Position numbers and translations under genes: made by a program | Notes under the pieces: model-generated | What the model saw: the letters and a program-made list of their open reading frames with translations, nothing else | Told to the model about the DNA's origin: nothing | The model's database searches: none | Source of the DNA: Colletotrichum lupini | Lineage: Eukaryota; Ascomycota; Sordariomycetes; Glomerellales; Glomerellaceae | Direction: 5' to 3' | DNA length: 64,000 bases | NCBI RefSeq assembly: GCF_023278565.1 | Contig: NC_064678.1 | Location: forward strand, 4,526,001 to 4,590,000 | Shown: one piece after another, positions 37,651 through 50,000 of the stretch | Numbering within the stretch: position 1 is the first letter of the stretch | Layout of the letters: every line of letters starts with the position of its first letter

Positions 37651-39790
37651 AAAGTTATTTAGGCTCTTAAGGCTATTAAAAGAGGTCTTTTAGTTAATCG
37701 GGCCTCGATTAAGTTCGGAGTTTTAAAGTTAACTCTTCGTAATTATAAAAGAGGTTACTAAATAAGGGTAATAGTATTTATAAACCTCTAGAGGCTTCTT
37801 CTATAATAAGAAAACTAGCTAGCTTAATAAGTTCATATTTAGTATAATCTAGGTATTATATTAACTTATAAATAGTTTATAAAATTCGCTAAATAAGTTC
37901 TAAGATCCTAAGGGGATATAAATCCTTTTAAAAAGTGTTACGAAGGTAACTTTGTTTACCTTATTATTCGCCTTATTATCAATATTACGTAAGCAAACTA
38001 TATACCATATTAATCTACGATTTCTGTAGATTATTATAGGTATTGATTATGTAAGCAATACTGCTTATATAAGCTTACGTGAGCAATGGAAAGTACTAGA
38101 AGGTAACTAAATAATCTGGAATTTACTCGAGGCGGAATTACGTACTACGATTACGCATTCACTTACGTATACGCTTATTAATTATATCATAATTAATAAG
38201 CAATGGAATATTCTAGTAGGAGGTTTTTATGCCTATATATAGGCGTGTATTTGCCTACCTAGACCTTTCGTTAAGCAAGCAACTTCTTATATAGTAATTC
38301 AACTATATTACTCTCTTTACTACAAAAACCTCTTTTATATACGCTTATTTCTCCTATATTCATATATTCTTGCTTCTATATGAATATTCACTTTTTATAT
38401 TCTTTATAAGAATATCCCGCATTACCTCGTTAAAGCTATACGTGCTAGAAAAAGAGATAAATAGACGCTTTTTTAAGGAGAAACTTATTAATTAAGGTTT
38501 AGGGAAGTTGTACTATCGATTTAAAGTATCTAAATAGGGCTACTATTAATATAATTAAGTTATAGTTTAGATTACTTAATATATTAGAGATGAGCGATAT
38601 TAAATAAGCTAATAAATATAATATAAATAAGATTAGTATCCTAGAGGGTAAGGGATTTAATAGCCTAGTTTTAAGTAAAGTAAAAACTATAATAATATAA
38701 AAAAAAGAACTTAGTTCGCGTACTTAGGTATTTATAATTAAGTATATTTTTATTAATAATTAAGCTATTAAACTATTAGTTATATATAAAGGAAAGTTAG
38801 TATAATAATAATAGTTTCTATTTAAACTTAACCCTTATACTAGTTAGGAGTTTATAATAATAAATAATAGCTAAATAATTAATAAGACTGCCCTTAAGTA
38901 GTTAAAAATAGTATTCTTATTATAGACTAAAACCCCCCCCCCCTTAAAGAGCTTAGTATACTTAATAAGCCTCGACTATTAGTTCTAAATAGCTATAAGA
39001 GTTATATAACGATAGAATTTATATAAAAATACTATAAAAATAACGTTTACTTACTATTCTTATTACTATATACTTCCTATATCCTCTAGCCGTTAAATAT
39101 AGCTATTTTTAAACTTATTAAGTCTAAGTATAAGAAGTAGCTTAATAAGGAGGATATAGTAAATAATTCTATTATTATTAAAAAGCGGTACTTCTTAAGC
39201 TATTATTAAAAAGCTTATTTAGTTAGTTTAATATTATTAAATATACGAAATAAGTAGAAAGTAACTAGACTATATCCCCCTAATATAGCTAGACTACTTA
39301 CTAATTTAATAGTCCTACTTAACCTAGTTATATTAACTAAAAAGACTATAAATACTAAGTAAGTAACTAATAATACTAAAAAAGCTATTAACTAGGTATT
39401 AATAGCGTCTATTATTAACTAGTTAATACTTAAGAAGGCTAGCGAGCTCTGCGATTAGTTAAAGTTATTTATAGAGCTTAGTCTAGATTATAATACTTAA
39501 TAACTACTATTTAAAAAAGTAAAAAAGGTATTTAGTAAGTAGGCTTATTATTTAGTAATATTTTAATACTATATTTAAGTTCTAAAAGCTAAAGTTAACC
39601 GATTAAGGCTATAGAAAAAGAAAAGTATACTAATAAACCTAAATACTAAGTTCGTAGATATTTAGGATATATAGAGAGCTTAAGAGGACTCTAGCGACTG
39701 TTTAGTTAGTCCTAGTTAACTCATAGGGGTCGAATTACCTAGGGAGAATAATAACTATATTATTATAGTAGTAGAAGATAGTTAATTAAT
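37651..39790 (+). pseudogene. Degraded Fot1/pogo DDE transposase, all three catalytic Asp lost
   Basis: Reading from 37651 gives an N-terminal HTH relic (ALKAIKRGLLVNRASIKFGV) and then a CENP-B-like part that continues after the insertion (IDAFLRRN). The D1 relic is YNINKIS (Asp codon now AAT at 38626). Next come a TALEWLK-like block, RLLVLNSYKSY (normally LDGHGSH; D2 codon AAT at 38988) and TSYIL*PLNI (normally TSHLLQPLD; D3 codon AAT at 39096). D2 and D3 are separated by 35 codons, the DD35D spacing of this family. All three Asp codons changed GAY to AAT, and many Gln and Trp codons are now stops, as RIP produces. An 11-C run at 38933..38943 carries a one-base frame change. The gene is beyond function. 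The end near 39790 is approximate. Confidence 0.9.
37936..38449. mobile_element. 514-bp nested insertion, probably a solo LTR
   Basis: The insert begins TGTTACG and is flanked by AAAAG on both sides (37931..37935 and 38450..38454). Taking out the insert and one AAAAG joins the transposase frame exactly: codon AAG at 37933..37935 is followed by AGA at 38455, and the family motif continues without a shift. This fixes the borders to within about a base. The content is promoter-like: CCTATATATAGG near 38232, and GGAATATTCTAG-type heat-shock-like repeats. CpA and TpG are commoner than in the host element. A 5-bp duplication and a 5' TG fit an LTR retrotransposon. The 3' end is not a clean CA, so the LTR call is tentative. 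Confidence 0.6.
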
Positions 39791-39829
39791 TAAGTATAAT
39801 TAGTAGCGATGTTTTGATACTATGTTTTG

Positions 39830-39876
39830 ATGGGGTGGCCAAAAGGGGGGGGTGGCCAAAAGGGGGTGGGTCGACT
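39830..39876 (-). repeat. Right terminal inverted repeat of the Fot1/pogo element
   Basis: The complement equals 37468..37515 apart from one missing C. It is followed by the TA duplication. Confidence 0.92.
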
Positions 39877-42800
39877 TACCTGACTCTCGTCATCCAGACA
39901 TTGACCTCAACTCACGGTAGAGATTGGCTGGTTCGTAAAGCTGGAGTTGTAGGATCTTCACTAGCTCCCTGTTATTTGACCGTCTGGGCCCCCGGCTCTC
40001 AGTGACTCTCAAAATCACCACGTAACGGCAAACCCCTACAACCAATCCACTGTGGAGTTTCCCTCTAGGTTGTGTCTTTCCGCCTGAGCTCTTGGGAACG
40101 GTCCAACAGTGTCCAGGACAGCGGAGAAGTAATCTGAATGGGGCCTTGGCTTCCCTACGAAACCTCGAATCCATTACCGCACTTAGTCGACATCTCCGTC
40201 GCTTAGCCTAGAATGAATGGTACCACACCTTGGGCCGCCGTAGTAGACAGAATATCAGTAGCTACGTACTCGATCCGTGCTGTATGTAACGGTATTAGCT
40301 TACCTTGACCCCTTACTCTTCCCGGGGCGGCTCTCGATCTCTGATCTAGCCGACGTCTCGGGCCCCGCAAGTGCCATAAGCCCGTTTGCTAGATTGCTAG
40401 GTGCTAGAACACGCGCTATCTAGAGCGCAAGGATTGCTGGAAACCCCCGAGCCACCGCCAATGAACGACTTGATAATCATCACCAGCCTCTGGGTCTTTG
40501 TGGCAAAGCAAGAGCATCTGTGTACGCCCTCCCGCCTTCAACCAGATCTATGTGTTAGTCCCGAATATTGCGGAGTGGCTGGTGCCCTGAAGGGCTGAAG
40601 AACAACACCCACGGAAGCATGCAAGAGGTGTCTTTTTTGGCATACGTCCGTAGCACTACGAATATCAGATGGCGCAATACTCTGAGTCTCTATTCTTTGA
40701 CCCAGAGCCCGGGCGGTCTCGACGACGGCGCCAACGCTACCGGGTCCTCCAACGGCGATACAAATTTCGTTACTCAATAACGAGGTAATCCGTGGAATTG
40801 CGATGACGACTCCTGGGGCCAGTCGAGATTGTCGTGAAACAGACCTGACAACTGAGCGGCGGTCGCTCACCACGGAGGTGTGTCCCAGTTGGGAAAATGC
40901 TAGTCGCTCCTCCGAAAGGCAAAACGGAATCACAGCAGCGATGAGCACCACAGGTGTGTCAGGCAAAGGTTGGACTTTAAGAGCTGGGCCGGGTGCGGCA
41001 CAGGGGGGCTGCTATTGCTCATCTTTGGCATTCCTCCGCGGATTGTCCACCTTCTACCCCCATTCAGAGTTTGTCTCTGAGCAGCGGCTTTTCCGGACCG
41101 GTTGTGGATCGACCATCGTCTGTTCTGGCCTGCCTGTTCACAATTCCACCGCCCTGCTTGTGGTGAGCTCCGGATGTGCCAGGCACGGAACGGCACAAGT
41201 AGGCGGCTTGGTGATGGGGGTCGAGCGGAGTTGGGGTGCGCCGGTCAGCATGGCACGAGACACCCGGGCCAGAGCATCAGCCAGTTGCAGGTACTGTTCG
41301 ACACGGTTTTGGCAGAGGGTGCAGTAGTGAAGGCTGACCGTGAGGTACCTGAATGGAGTACTGGTCAGTGATGGGTGAAGGGCCGAGGGTGGTATGAAGT
41401 AGGGAGAGGCCAACTTCAGATCCCGAGGTTGCTGGGGGACCCCCCAGGCCCCGCGTAAGAAACAGAGTTTTGATCCAAAACCTAGACAGCTTGTGTGGCT
41501 TCCACATGGTTATCATTTTTGGAAACCCCATCTCACTCATTGCTGACAACGACCGACGACAAAAGTCAGAAAGAAGGGCTCTGCTCCGTGGAAAACCGGG
41601 GCGAGTCAGGATTCGACGGCCCACCGGTTCCCACCTGTTCCACCGGTTGGACGTGCTGCCCTGGGCCTCTTTCTAGAAGACCGAGAACTTTAAATTCTGG
41701 AGAAGTACGGAGCCGGGCTGGGTGATCATGCAGAGGACAAGCAGGAACCAACAGTGCCACGGCAGACGTAAGGGAGGGACGCTGTGGGTGTTCTACCGTT
41801 TGAGGTATACGGTCAGGTCCCGGTCAGGCGGCGGTGAACCGAATTCCATCATTGAGCAACCCACTCGGACTGAGCAATGAGAACCAACCCTCGTCCGTTA
41901 CTGAGGTGGCCAGTAAACTCTATGCTCCCTCAGCTCTCGAGTGCGGAGAGTTGACGGAAGACATCACCGTCAGGACCCACGCAAGAGTCTCCAGGGGGAG
42001 CCAAGAGGCGAGTCGCGGATAGGCAAGGCAAAGCGAGGCAAAAGGCCACCCCATTCAGTGCCGTGGCACCGTTCCGCACTTCGATTTCCGCTCACGGGGT
42101 AGAGATTCGTCTCAAGGGTCTGGATGGCTCTACAGACTTCGGGAGATTGTGGGCGGGTCGGCTTCGACGGGAAGCACATCGCGGCCACCGACCAAAGCTC
42201 TCACCATCGCGTGGCCAGGCCCGGTCAACCAGCCTTCGATCGGCCACATTCCGTTGTCCACTATGACCAGCAGCCACTATCACCACCCGGTGCTTGGTCC
42301 AACTACGCCGCAGTAAAGCCGTGGCCGTGCCGGAGACCTGCGTCACCTTATCAATCTGGGATATCATGACCGGCTGGGAATCCCCTCGCGGAGTCGGTCC
42401 AACTAAGGCAGTAGCTCGGCCGTGGGGTTTTGACGTTTGGTGCTCAACCACAGCCCTGTGCGCGCCACCAATACTGAAGCGCGGTCTCTTTTAGTTAGGG
42501 AGCCATGAATCGAGCATGATTCTTGAAGCCCGGAAGAACATTCAGTAGCGCTGTTTGCTACATGCGCTTGGACAACGCTTTGCTCCTCGCTTGTCTTGCA
42601 TCCGCTGTATGTCAACAACAACTCTTTCATCCGTTCCAGTCTCCACGCCAAGGCCATCTCCGGGCCCTTGACTTCGGGCATGACGTTTCGACGATGGCAA
42701 GATTCAGCAAAACTTTGGATCATTCCCACACACTCGGGAGTCACGGCTCGTTGACAGCCCAGCTTCGATTACAATGCGAAAACACAAATAGTGCCGTCTG

Positions 42801-43121
42801 TTGGTCATCATGCCGTTCACATCCGGTACCATTTTGTATCGAAGCAAATTCTATTCAGCCAAGCCAACTGTATTATACAATTATCGGCACAAAGTTTACA
42901 ACCTTTGCGGAATGCTGTTGGATGCTGCCATGCTGGTCTAAATGGTGAGTGGATCTATAAGTCGTCAATAAGAAAAGAAACAAACAGGACCGATTCGCAT
43001 GCCAATCCCGAGAATAAGGCGAGCGTCTCGTTCAATTGATAATACATTAAGGAGGTGCCCGGCATCCCAGGATCTCCGACCCACCAGCCGAGCGGAGGCT
43101 GGACGGGCCCCAGATTTCGGC
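39877..43121. other. Intergenic DNA after the transposon, no gene recognised
   Basis: About 3.2 kb of normal GC content. Open frames of 100-174 codons occur on both strands in overlapping sets (such as 40803..41327 plus, 40538..40966 minus, 42403..42744 minus). None shows a known domain, a consistent direction or joinable splice sites that I can defend. A decayed gene is possible at 40.5-42.8 kb but I cannot name one. Confidence 0.45.
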
Positions 43122-44035
43122 TTATTTGCTCCGCCGTTTGCCGATCTGCCATCCCCATGATCTGAGCACCTTGACAACCTTTGGCGTAACCGCGGCGGTC
43201 AAAGGCACTCTGAGGAAGATGAAACTTTTGTGGATTGCATATGCCAAAGCCAACTGAGTTCCCAAGCCTACAACAAAGTCAGTTCGTGGAGCTTTTCAAC
43301 CCTCGACCTCGAGAGTTCTCGTATTGCAGTTCATGTCGACTTACTGGCTTCCGCTTTGTTGGCGCGCTGAGCTTCCTCGACTCCCCATGTTGCCTTCTCA
43401 ACAGCATCGCTGATGTCGTTGTTTCCCAGCTGCTCGGTTTCGGCCTTGCTGAGTGCGGCTCTGTATTCGGTCCACCAGGTCTTGACTGAATCAGGGATCA
43501 CTTTTTGAACGTGGGACACTACCCAGTGCTCCAGTTGACCTACAACCTATGTGTCAGTACTGACTCACCACACTTAGACTCGCATATATTGCTCACCAAT
43601 CCGGTCGGTTCCAACGATCCGCACCAGCAGGAAACAAAAAGGAAAATCCAGAACGCTCAAGGCCAAATACACGCCAACGGCCGACCACCCATATTCGCGC
43701 GAAAGCTTCTTCAACCTTTGACTGAGCGAAAGCGACTCTTTGGCAGCACCGTCTGCCGAGTTGCTCTGCCTGGCGGAGAACCGGAATGTCCGGCGTGATG
43801 ACCTGAAGATCGTTTCGAGCCGAGACGTGATCCAGCTTGAAGTCTGACTTTGCGACCAGCGGAATTGGGTTTGCGATGCGCCAGGTCTTTGATGTGTTGC
43901 TTGCGGGGTTGTTGTCTTGAATCTTCTCGTTGGTGCAGTGAATTGCTTCCTCCACAGTGCCTCTGTTGCATTTTGCCTCGCTGCCGGTATCGCACGGCGC
44001 GGTAGGGTTGCCAATTGGAAAGCTGGTCGCATCAT
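43122..44035 (-). CDS. DUF1279 / FAM210-type mitochondrial membrane protein
   Basis: Three exons: 44035..43597, 43539..43345 and 43267..43122. The introns are 57 nt (GTGAGC...GTTGTAG, branch CTGAC) and 77 nt (GTAAGT...TTGTAG, branch CTGAC), both in phase 1. The product is 259 aa. The start is the first of two adjacent ATGs; the open frame further up begins only with GTG. The N-terminal 100 residues are Arg/Ser/Gln-rich with almost no acid, a mitochondrial presequence. The DUF1279 core follows: RLKKLSREYGWSAVGVYLAL with a membrane segment, then FPFCFLLVRIVGTDRIG, VEKATWGVEEAQ and KAEASLGTQLALAYAIHKSF, and last VPLTAAVTPKVVKVLRSWGW with a basic end. Proteins with this domain (FAM210A/B in animals, Nat2 in yeast) sit in mitochondrial membranes. 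The molecular role in fungi is unclear. Confidence 0.9.
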
Positions 44036-47000
44036 CTTGATGGCTAGCACGATTACGCCAATAGCCCCTAGACACAGATTGTTGATTCTTATGGCTCGTT
44101 GTGGTATGTCTCGACTCGAGTCAAGGTTGTAAGGTCGGTCGTGAGTGATGGGTTGCGATGGAGACGCGCCGAGCTAATCAAGCTTGCGTGCAAACGGAAT
44201 TTTTCTTTTGGAAGCCTGGGTTCCGAATCGCCGTAAACTCCGCGTGGATGACGACAAAAAGTGTGTTTTGCCTCCGATGCGCCGGTCTCCGATGGTGCCG
44301 TTGTCGCCGAAGCTTCCAGTCGTCGGTGTGCGCACACAATCAGCCCAAAAGTTCGCAAAAAGGCTCGGTCGTACTGATCAGTGCGGATGCTGCTTCGGTG
44401 GCTTACGCGCGCGGCGAGAGTCACGTTGGTTCTCGCGTCTTTGACCCTGGATGTTGAAAAATCTGACGAGAAATGGATCTCCTCCGACGAACTGCCCAGC
44501 TGTGTCGTGGGTACCCGGTAGAGGCGGCACCCGCGTGCGGAACATGCCGTCAGAGATGTGGCTGGTGATATGGTGGCGTTTTCATCACGTGAGAGATATC
44601 GGAAAAAGACTGGTGCCGGTATCCGACCTCATCTCATCACTCGGAAGTCGGCCCGGGTCAGTCTCAGATACGAACGTGTCTGCGACAAGCCACAAACTTT
44701 ACTCTTACTACGCATGCGCTGTGTCTCACACACCCCATGATAACTTCACCGCCATCACAAATCACTCGCACTGACTAGCCCGTCCTCTTGGCTCCAACAA
44801 CGGGCAAAAATTTGGAGAGGTCTGGAACCAACATGTTGGACTCATCGCTCATTAAAAGTCAATCTGCGGAATGTGTTAGCCTCAGCGCATCGCTGCGATA
44901 TTCTCCCATTCGCTCACATCAAATTTACGAGGGCCTTCTCAACTCAAAAGCGTATTGGGCCGTTAAATAGATTGTCAGCAGGTCTGAGAACTGATGCGAT
45001 CCCTCGAATGGAAAGGTTTGCCTGCGAACACGCACCATTTTCCTTCAGGATCTCTGCTTTGCCCCACGATCTCCTCTGGGTTGAGGGTTATAGGGAATTC
45101 GTCAAGGGTGTGGGACAGGGGCTTCCACTTTGGAAGCTACCTAATGGCTCAAGCTCCGTAACACCTCGGAGTATCGATAGGTCGGCTGCGCCATCCTCCG
45201 TCCAAAGCTTCGTAGAAGTCCTCGGTGTTTCTCTGGCAGCAGTTTCTCTTTCCTCGCAACTTTGTACGTGGTGATGATGCAATTAGCAATGATTTCATCC
45301 AACGTTCACGGTTACTACAGCAGGCAACCAGATAATGCAATACAAACTCTATCGCAATAAATGTCAGTATTCAGGTTTTCTGCCAAACTTTGGAGCGCGC
45401 TTCGTAATATCGAATAGGAAACGAGAGGTTCGGAGTAAGCCCGAAGATTATCCAGGTGGACATTCATCGGATTTGGGCCCGATCAGTATTGGCATTACCA
45501 CCCTGGCATCACCATGGAGTTCAACATGAACGTGTCATGGACCGACAAGGGCCGGCAGGTTCAAGCTCATCAGCCCCGATTGCCGCCTATAGCTCCAGCC
45601 GCCGTCGTTATCCAATTCCACCAACCGACCGCACTTCCGTCCCCGAGACCCGGAAGACGGTGGGCGGAGAGGTCGGTGATCCCGGGCTGCCATGGCTTCG
45701 ATAGTGCTGCTTGGGAGTTTCTTATATCACCTTGATAAACTCAGAATTCTACCGAATCATTCAACCGAATCATTGAGCGTTCATTATTGGTGTTTCAGTT
45801 CAGCCTTGTTGACCGCTTCAAGTGCAACCAAACTTTGCAGGCAGCAGGTGATCACGGTGATCTCTCCGTCCAGACAAATGAATTGGAGGGATATCAATAG
45901 CGCAAACCTTCTTGAGGACCCTTCAACCCCGTCCAAGTGTACATAGTATGTAGAGCACGCTTGCGACGACCGTGCGGGGCGCGGCAGGCAGAAGGGTCCT
46001 CTACGGACAAGGTTTGCTATACAAGTACGAGTGCTTGTCATCAGGGATGCGAAAGTCAAATTCCCACCAGGGCCCGCCGGGCTGAAAAGTCAGGATGCTT
46101 TCATGATTTTACATTACACACAGCTTACATCTCACGGTCTAGCGGTCTTCAGTCGCACGATGTGCTATTGGTTGGGAATTGAACAAGGCCACAACATGCA
46201 CCACCAATATGCTTGGCACCCCGAGCTCCTCCGAAGTCGTTGGCGCACTTCGGGTCCGGCTCGTGGTTCATGGCGAGACCTCTGAACATCTGGGTCCCCT
46301 GGTACGATGCCACCCCCACCACGGATATTTTGCTTGGCGCCTCCCAGGATCGAATGCTGTCACGAGATATGGATGTGGTTAATGCTGCCCACATTGAGTG
46401 GGCCCGCTTTTTGTGACAAATGCATACCTACTGTGGTACATCCTGGTGGTAGCTGACTTGTGGGCGAGGGGGTGAACGTAGGGGTGATCAGTGTGGGTGG
46501 GTGTGCGTTTGTCAAAGCGTGTGTGTGAGAGAGCGAGAGACGTGAGTGACTTGCAGCTCTCTGAATGCTAGCATTCGATGACACAGGCACATAATTCGAT
46601 AGTTCGGATGGTCTATTCTCTGAGTGTTTTCCTCTCTTCCCTTTCCAATACCTTTTTTAGGCGTGGCCTCCGCGGCTAACGCGGGAGTCAGGACCCCGCG
46701 ATAGTTTTCTCACATAGACTTTTTCTCGAACTTTTCCAACCTTCTTGGCGTCTGAGTCCAAAGGCCTCCTCCAACACCGGCGTCCGTCGCCTTCACCGAG
46801 GTCTGGAAGTCTAAGCCGTACGGAGACAATGCCTTGGCGGCATGCTGCATTTCGTCCACTTTACGCACATCTTGCGACTCGTTATCCCAATTCGTACTTA
46901 CCCCTTCCTTTCGTCCTTTTTGCGATATGTGCAACATTCAACGTCCGGTCCACTTGGTGGCGGGTATCGTGCATCGTATTCGATACTTTAAGGAAATGTA

Positions 47001-50000
47001 TACATATCCCTGCATCCCATCGATCCATGATTCCACATGGCTACGAGTTGCCGGCCAGATGCCGCTTCCAGGAGCTGGAAGAGGCGGGTGGCTCTGATTG
47101 GTACACCCCAGTTTACAGGCTGCCGTGGCTGCTCCGCCTGAGATGGTAATCCTACTAGAATTGACACAGATATTGCGATAATGAACCTCGGACTCGAGTC
47201 AGGAAGAGCCTCGGAATGGGCCTCGTTGCGCAGTACATGATTATCAAGCGTCCCAGCGGCCCATTCCGCAATGACTAACGAGAAGACCCGCCGTTTGTTA
47301 CGCATAGAAACGGTCCACCTCCGACTGCTGTACCAACAATCGGAAGTTCCAGGGCGATAGTGGGCTGTCGTCTGAATCAGCAACCGGGCCAGGTCCGACA
47401 ATAGCATCAGGCGGGGCCCCCATGGCTTTTCTTTCCGAGGCAATCCCGAGCACGCCTTTTTCTGCTCAAAATTGATGTTTACTGAGGCGAGAACCCTGAC
47501 AGTGAAGCCTTCCGCCCTCTGACTCGTTTCTCGGGGCATGGCCTAGAATGGCAAGCTTCCAGAAGCATAGCACGGTTGGTTTCAGGCCCGTATTGCTGAC
47601 AAAGGGCCAAGAGAAGAAGAGAGTTTGTTGCTGGTTGGGTGCAATAACCTAAAAGGGTTGTCACGAGTTGCTGAATTGCTTAGAATTGCTCCTTTGGCTC
47701 TGGACAACTTTTGGACGAATTACCGTAATCGTAATATGTCCCGAAGCGAACATGGAATTTCGCAAAGAAGAAAAGGAAGAAAAAAAGATCAGATGGGTTT
47801 GTTTCATATCGTCTGGAAATTTCTGCCCAGGAATGTCGTCAAACAGACATCATGGGACGTTGCTGCCCACGATTCGCAAGTGGCTGCGTGCGGACCGGGC
47901 GGAAAGATTCCCGGGATCGATCCCCACTGAGCACCGTGGAACGGTAGCTGAGATGGTGTGTGGACGTCCAAGTTTGTGTTCCCGGCCGTTGCTCACCCGT
48001 GCTTCCACGTGTATCAATAGAGAGTGGCCATATCCTGATTGACGTATGCAGGTAGAGTCAAGACGAGTGCACAAGGACCTCATGACACATCTCGAGAGTG
48101 GTATCTTCGTACGTGACACCCCTCTATAAACCTAAAATTGCGGTTCGTGTATCGGGCGTTGACCGTACCGTGCCTTACACGTGTAAAGTCCCTTGATTCT
48201 CGCAAGAGCCCTGCTCCCAGTCTCTTCACTGATCAAGCTTTCGATTTAATCAAATCAATCGCCTGCCCATTGCAAATTTGTCCTTTTTTAAACTCTCTAT
48301 GCCAAGACATGTTATATCGCCAAACGAGCTCGATATTAGTTGTCTGGTCTTCTCTGATGGAACACTTAGGTCATGGCGCACTTTCTCTGATACGAGAGTT
48401 GCAAGCATTGTGTTGACTGCGGGATTCAGACGTAACCCAAGCAATGACATCCACCTGACAGCTGCGATAGATTTGTCTCTTTCGGGGCGCTACCTCTCAG
48501 CTCCCTCCCGCTTCCCGTACGGAACAATTCTTCTGAGGTCGTGAAGTGGGCGGGCTTGGGGGTTGTCCGGAATCCCCTTTGGGAGAGGCGAGGGAGCATC
48601 AGCCACCCGAGAGGCGAGGCCCTCAATGGAAGCTTCCAACTTCTGGGTGGGATCCGTGGTCGAGAGTCGTGCCGGCCGGGACAGTATTCGTGGAAACTGG
48701 AGCGGGATTGCGTGCAGCTGCCAAAAGGTTAAAACACCATGGTGGTGTGTAGTCAAGTACGGGAAGGTGTGCGTGCGTGTCAAACATCATCATGTGTCAC
48801 TTGATCAAAGCCCGTAAAGCGTTTTTTCAAATACCGAAAAGCTTAAAGTACTAGCTTTGATAGCTACTTGGCTGTCCCATTGTGCCTATACAGCCTTTCC
48901 GAGTGCGATAACTAACCTAATGACGGTGTATATTTCGTTCTGCTTCTGAACTTTCTGTAAATTCCCATAATTTTGTCTTTGGGCTGTCAAGAAATGCATG
49001 GTCACCAATTAACAAGTCTTGGAAGAAGTCGTGGTTACATTGCTCTCTGTGAGAGTTCAGAGTTTCGTTAAAGCAAGTCTTGCTGCGCCACAAACTGAAA
49101 GCGACAGTAAGGAAACTTGTTTGCCCGGTGTTGGATTATCTCTCAGTGGTAATTCTGCTTCATCGGTAGGTATTTTGTCTTTTGGTTGCTAACTTATCCC
49201 CCGAACTCTCAACTCCTAAAGCTTTTCGGCGAGACCGAAAGCCTATAGATTCCGTGCAGAGCGCCGAGATACACGTAACCTACACGCTGTGACGTGGATC
49301 GCGATCAGCCAGTAAAATGACCTTGACTGCAGAGTCAAAAGGAAAAACCTGCCCCTCGAGCGGTGTAATGTTTGCAGTCTATCCATGACGGTTGCATCTC
49401 AGTCAGAAGTCATCCAGGCAATCGTGTGTGTGTCGTGGAAGGGAAATGCTTTCTATTGCCGAACTTGGAGATTGCCGGCTCACTGACTATTCTCTCACCC
49501 CCCTAGCAGCGAAGGCAATGGTTAGGTCTTCCCGTCACAGCTATCTCCAAGGGCCCTAGCTCCGGAAGAGTTCATGGTAGCAATTTGCTCGCAGGATGGT
49601 ACAATAGCAACAGACGCAACAAACGGCTACTGTGTATCGTACCACGATGATGCAGCTAACAGCAGGTGCAAGAGGTTCGTCACAGATGGCGCTGGCGGAA
49701 CGGAGGGTACCCGGTCTTGGCACGGCTCGGGAGCGTGAAGGAGGGGCTTCGAGAAAGTCGGGAAAGGTTCCGTAGAGCGCTCCCCATCGGATACGGGACG
49801 GCTGACCAAGCGGTGCCTGAGTCGGTAGGAGACGATGTCCCTGCCCGTTTTGGAGGGAGAAACAGCCAACCTCCCAGGGCTTGCGTCATAGTTCCACCGA
49901 AGATAAATACGAGATATTAATGGGCAGCAAGGCACTGGGCGATAGGGCAAACTATGTAGCAGTGTGCAACCGGCAGGCAAAGAGCTCCTGTCAGGGTTTT

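Larger units (their letters stand above)
37468..39876 (+). mobile_element. RIP-inactivated Fot1/pogo-type Tc1/mariner transposon
   Basis: The 2409-bp element is bounded by inverted repeats of 48 and 47 nt (37468..37515 and 39830..39876) that differ only by one C in a C run. Each repeat holds two copies of TTTTGGCCACCCC. Both ends are flanked by TA (37466..37467 and 39877..39878), the target duplication of Tc1/mariner elements. The interior is very AT-rich and full of TAA and TAG. Its plus strand still shows a pogo/Fot1-type DDE transposase relic, described separately. A 514-bp insertion sits inside. Subtracting that insert leaves about 1.9 kb, the usual size of Fot1-like elements. CpA and TpG are scarce except in the inverted repeats and the insert, indicating RIP before the insert arrived. 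Confidence 0.9.

Noticed and set aside
40538..42744. Possible decayed regulator or biosynthetic gene on the minus strand
   Set aside because: The frames do not join by credible introns and I recognise no motif. Evidence is insufficient to call a pseudogene.
46988..47539. 183-codon minus frame with ATG
   Set aside because: No recognisable domain, several antisense frames, and no neighbouring exons. Probably chance.
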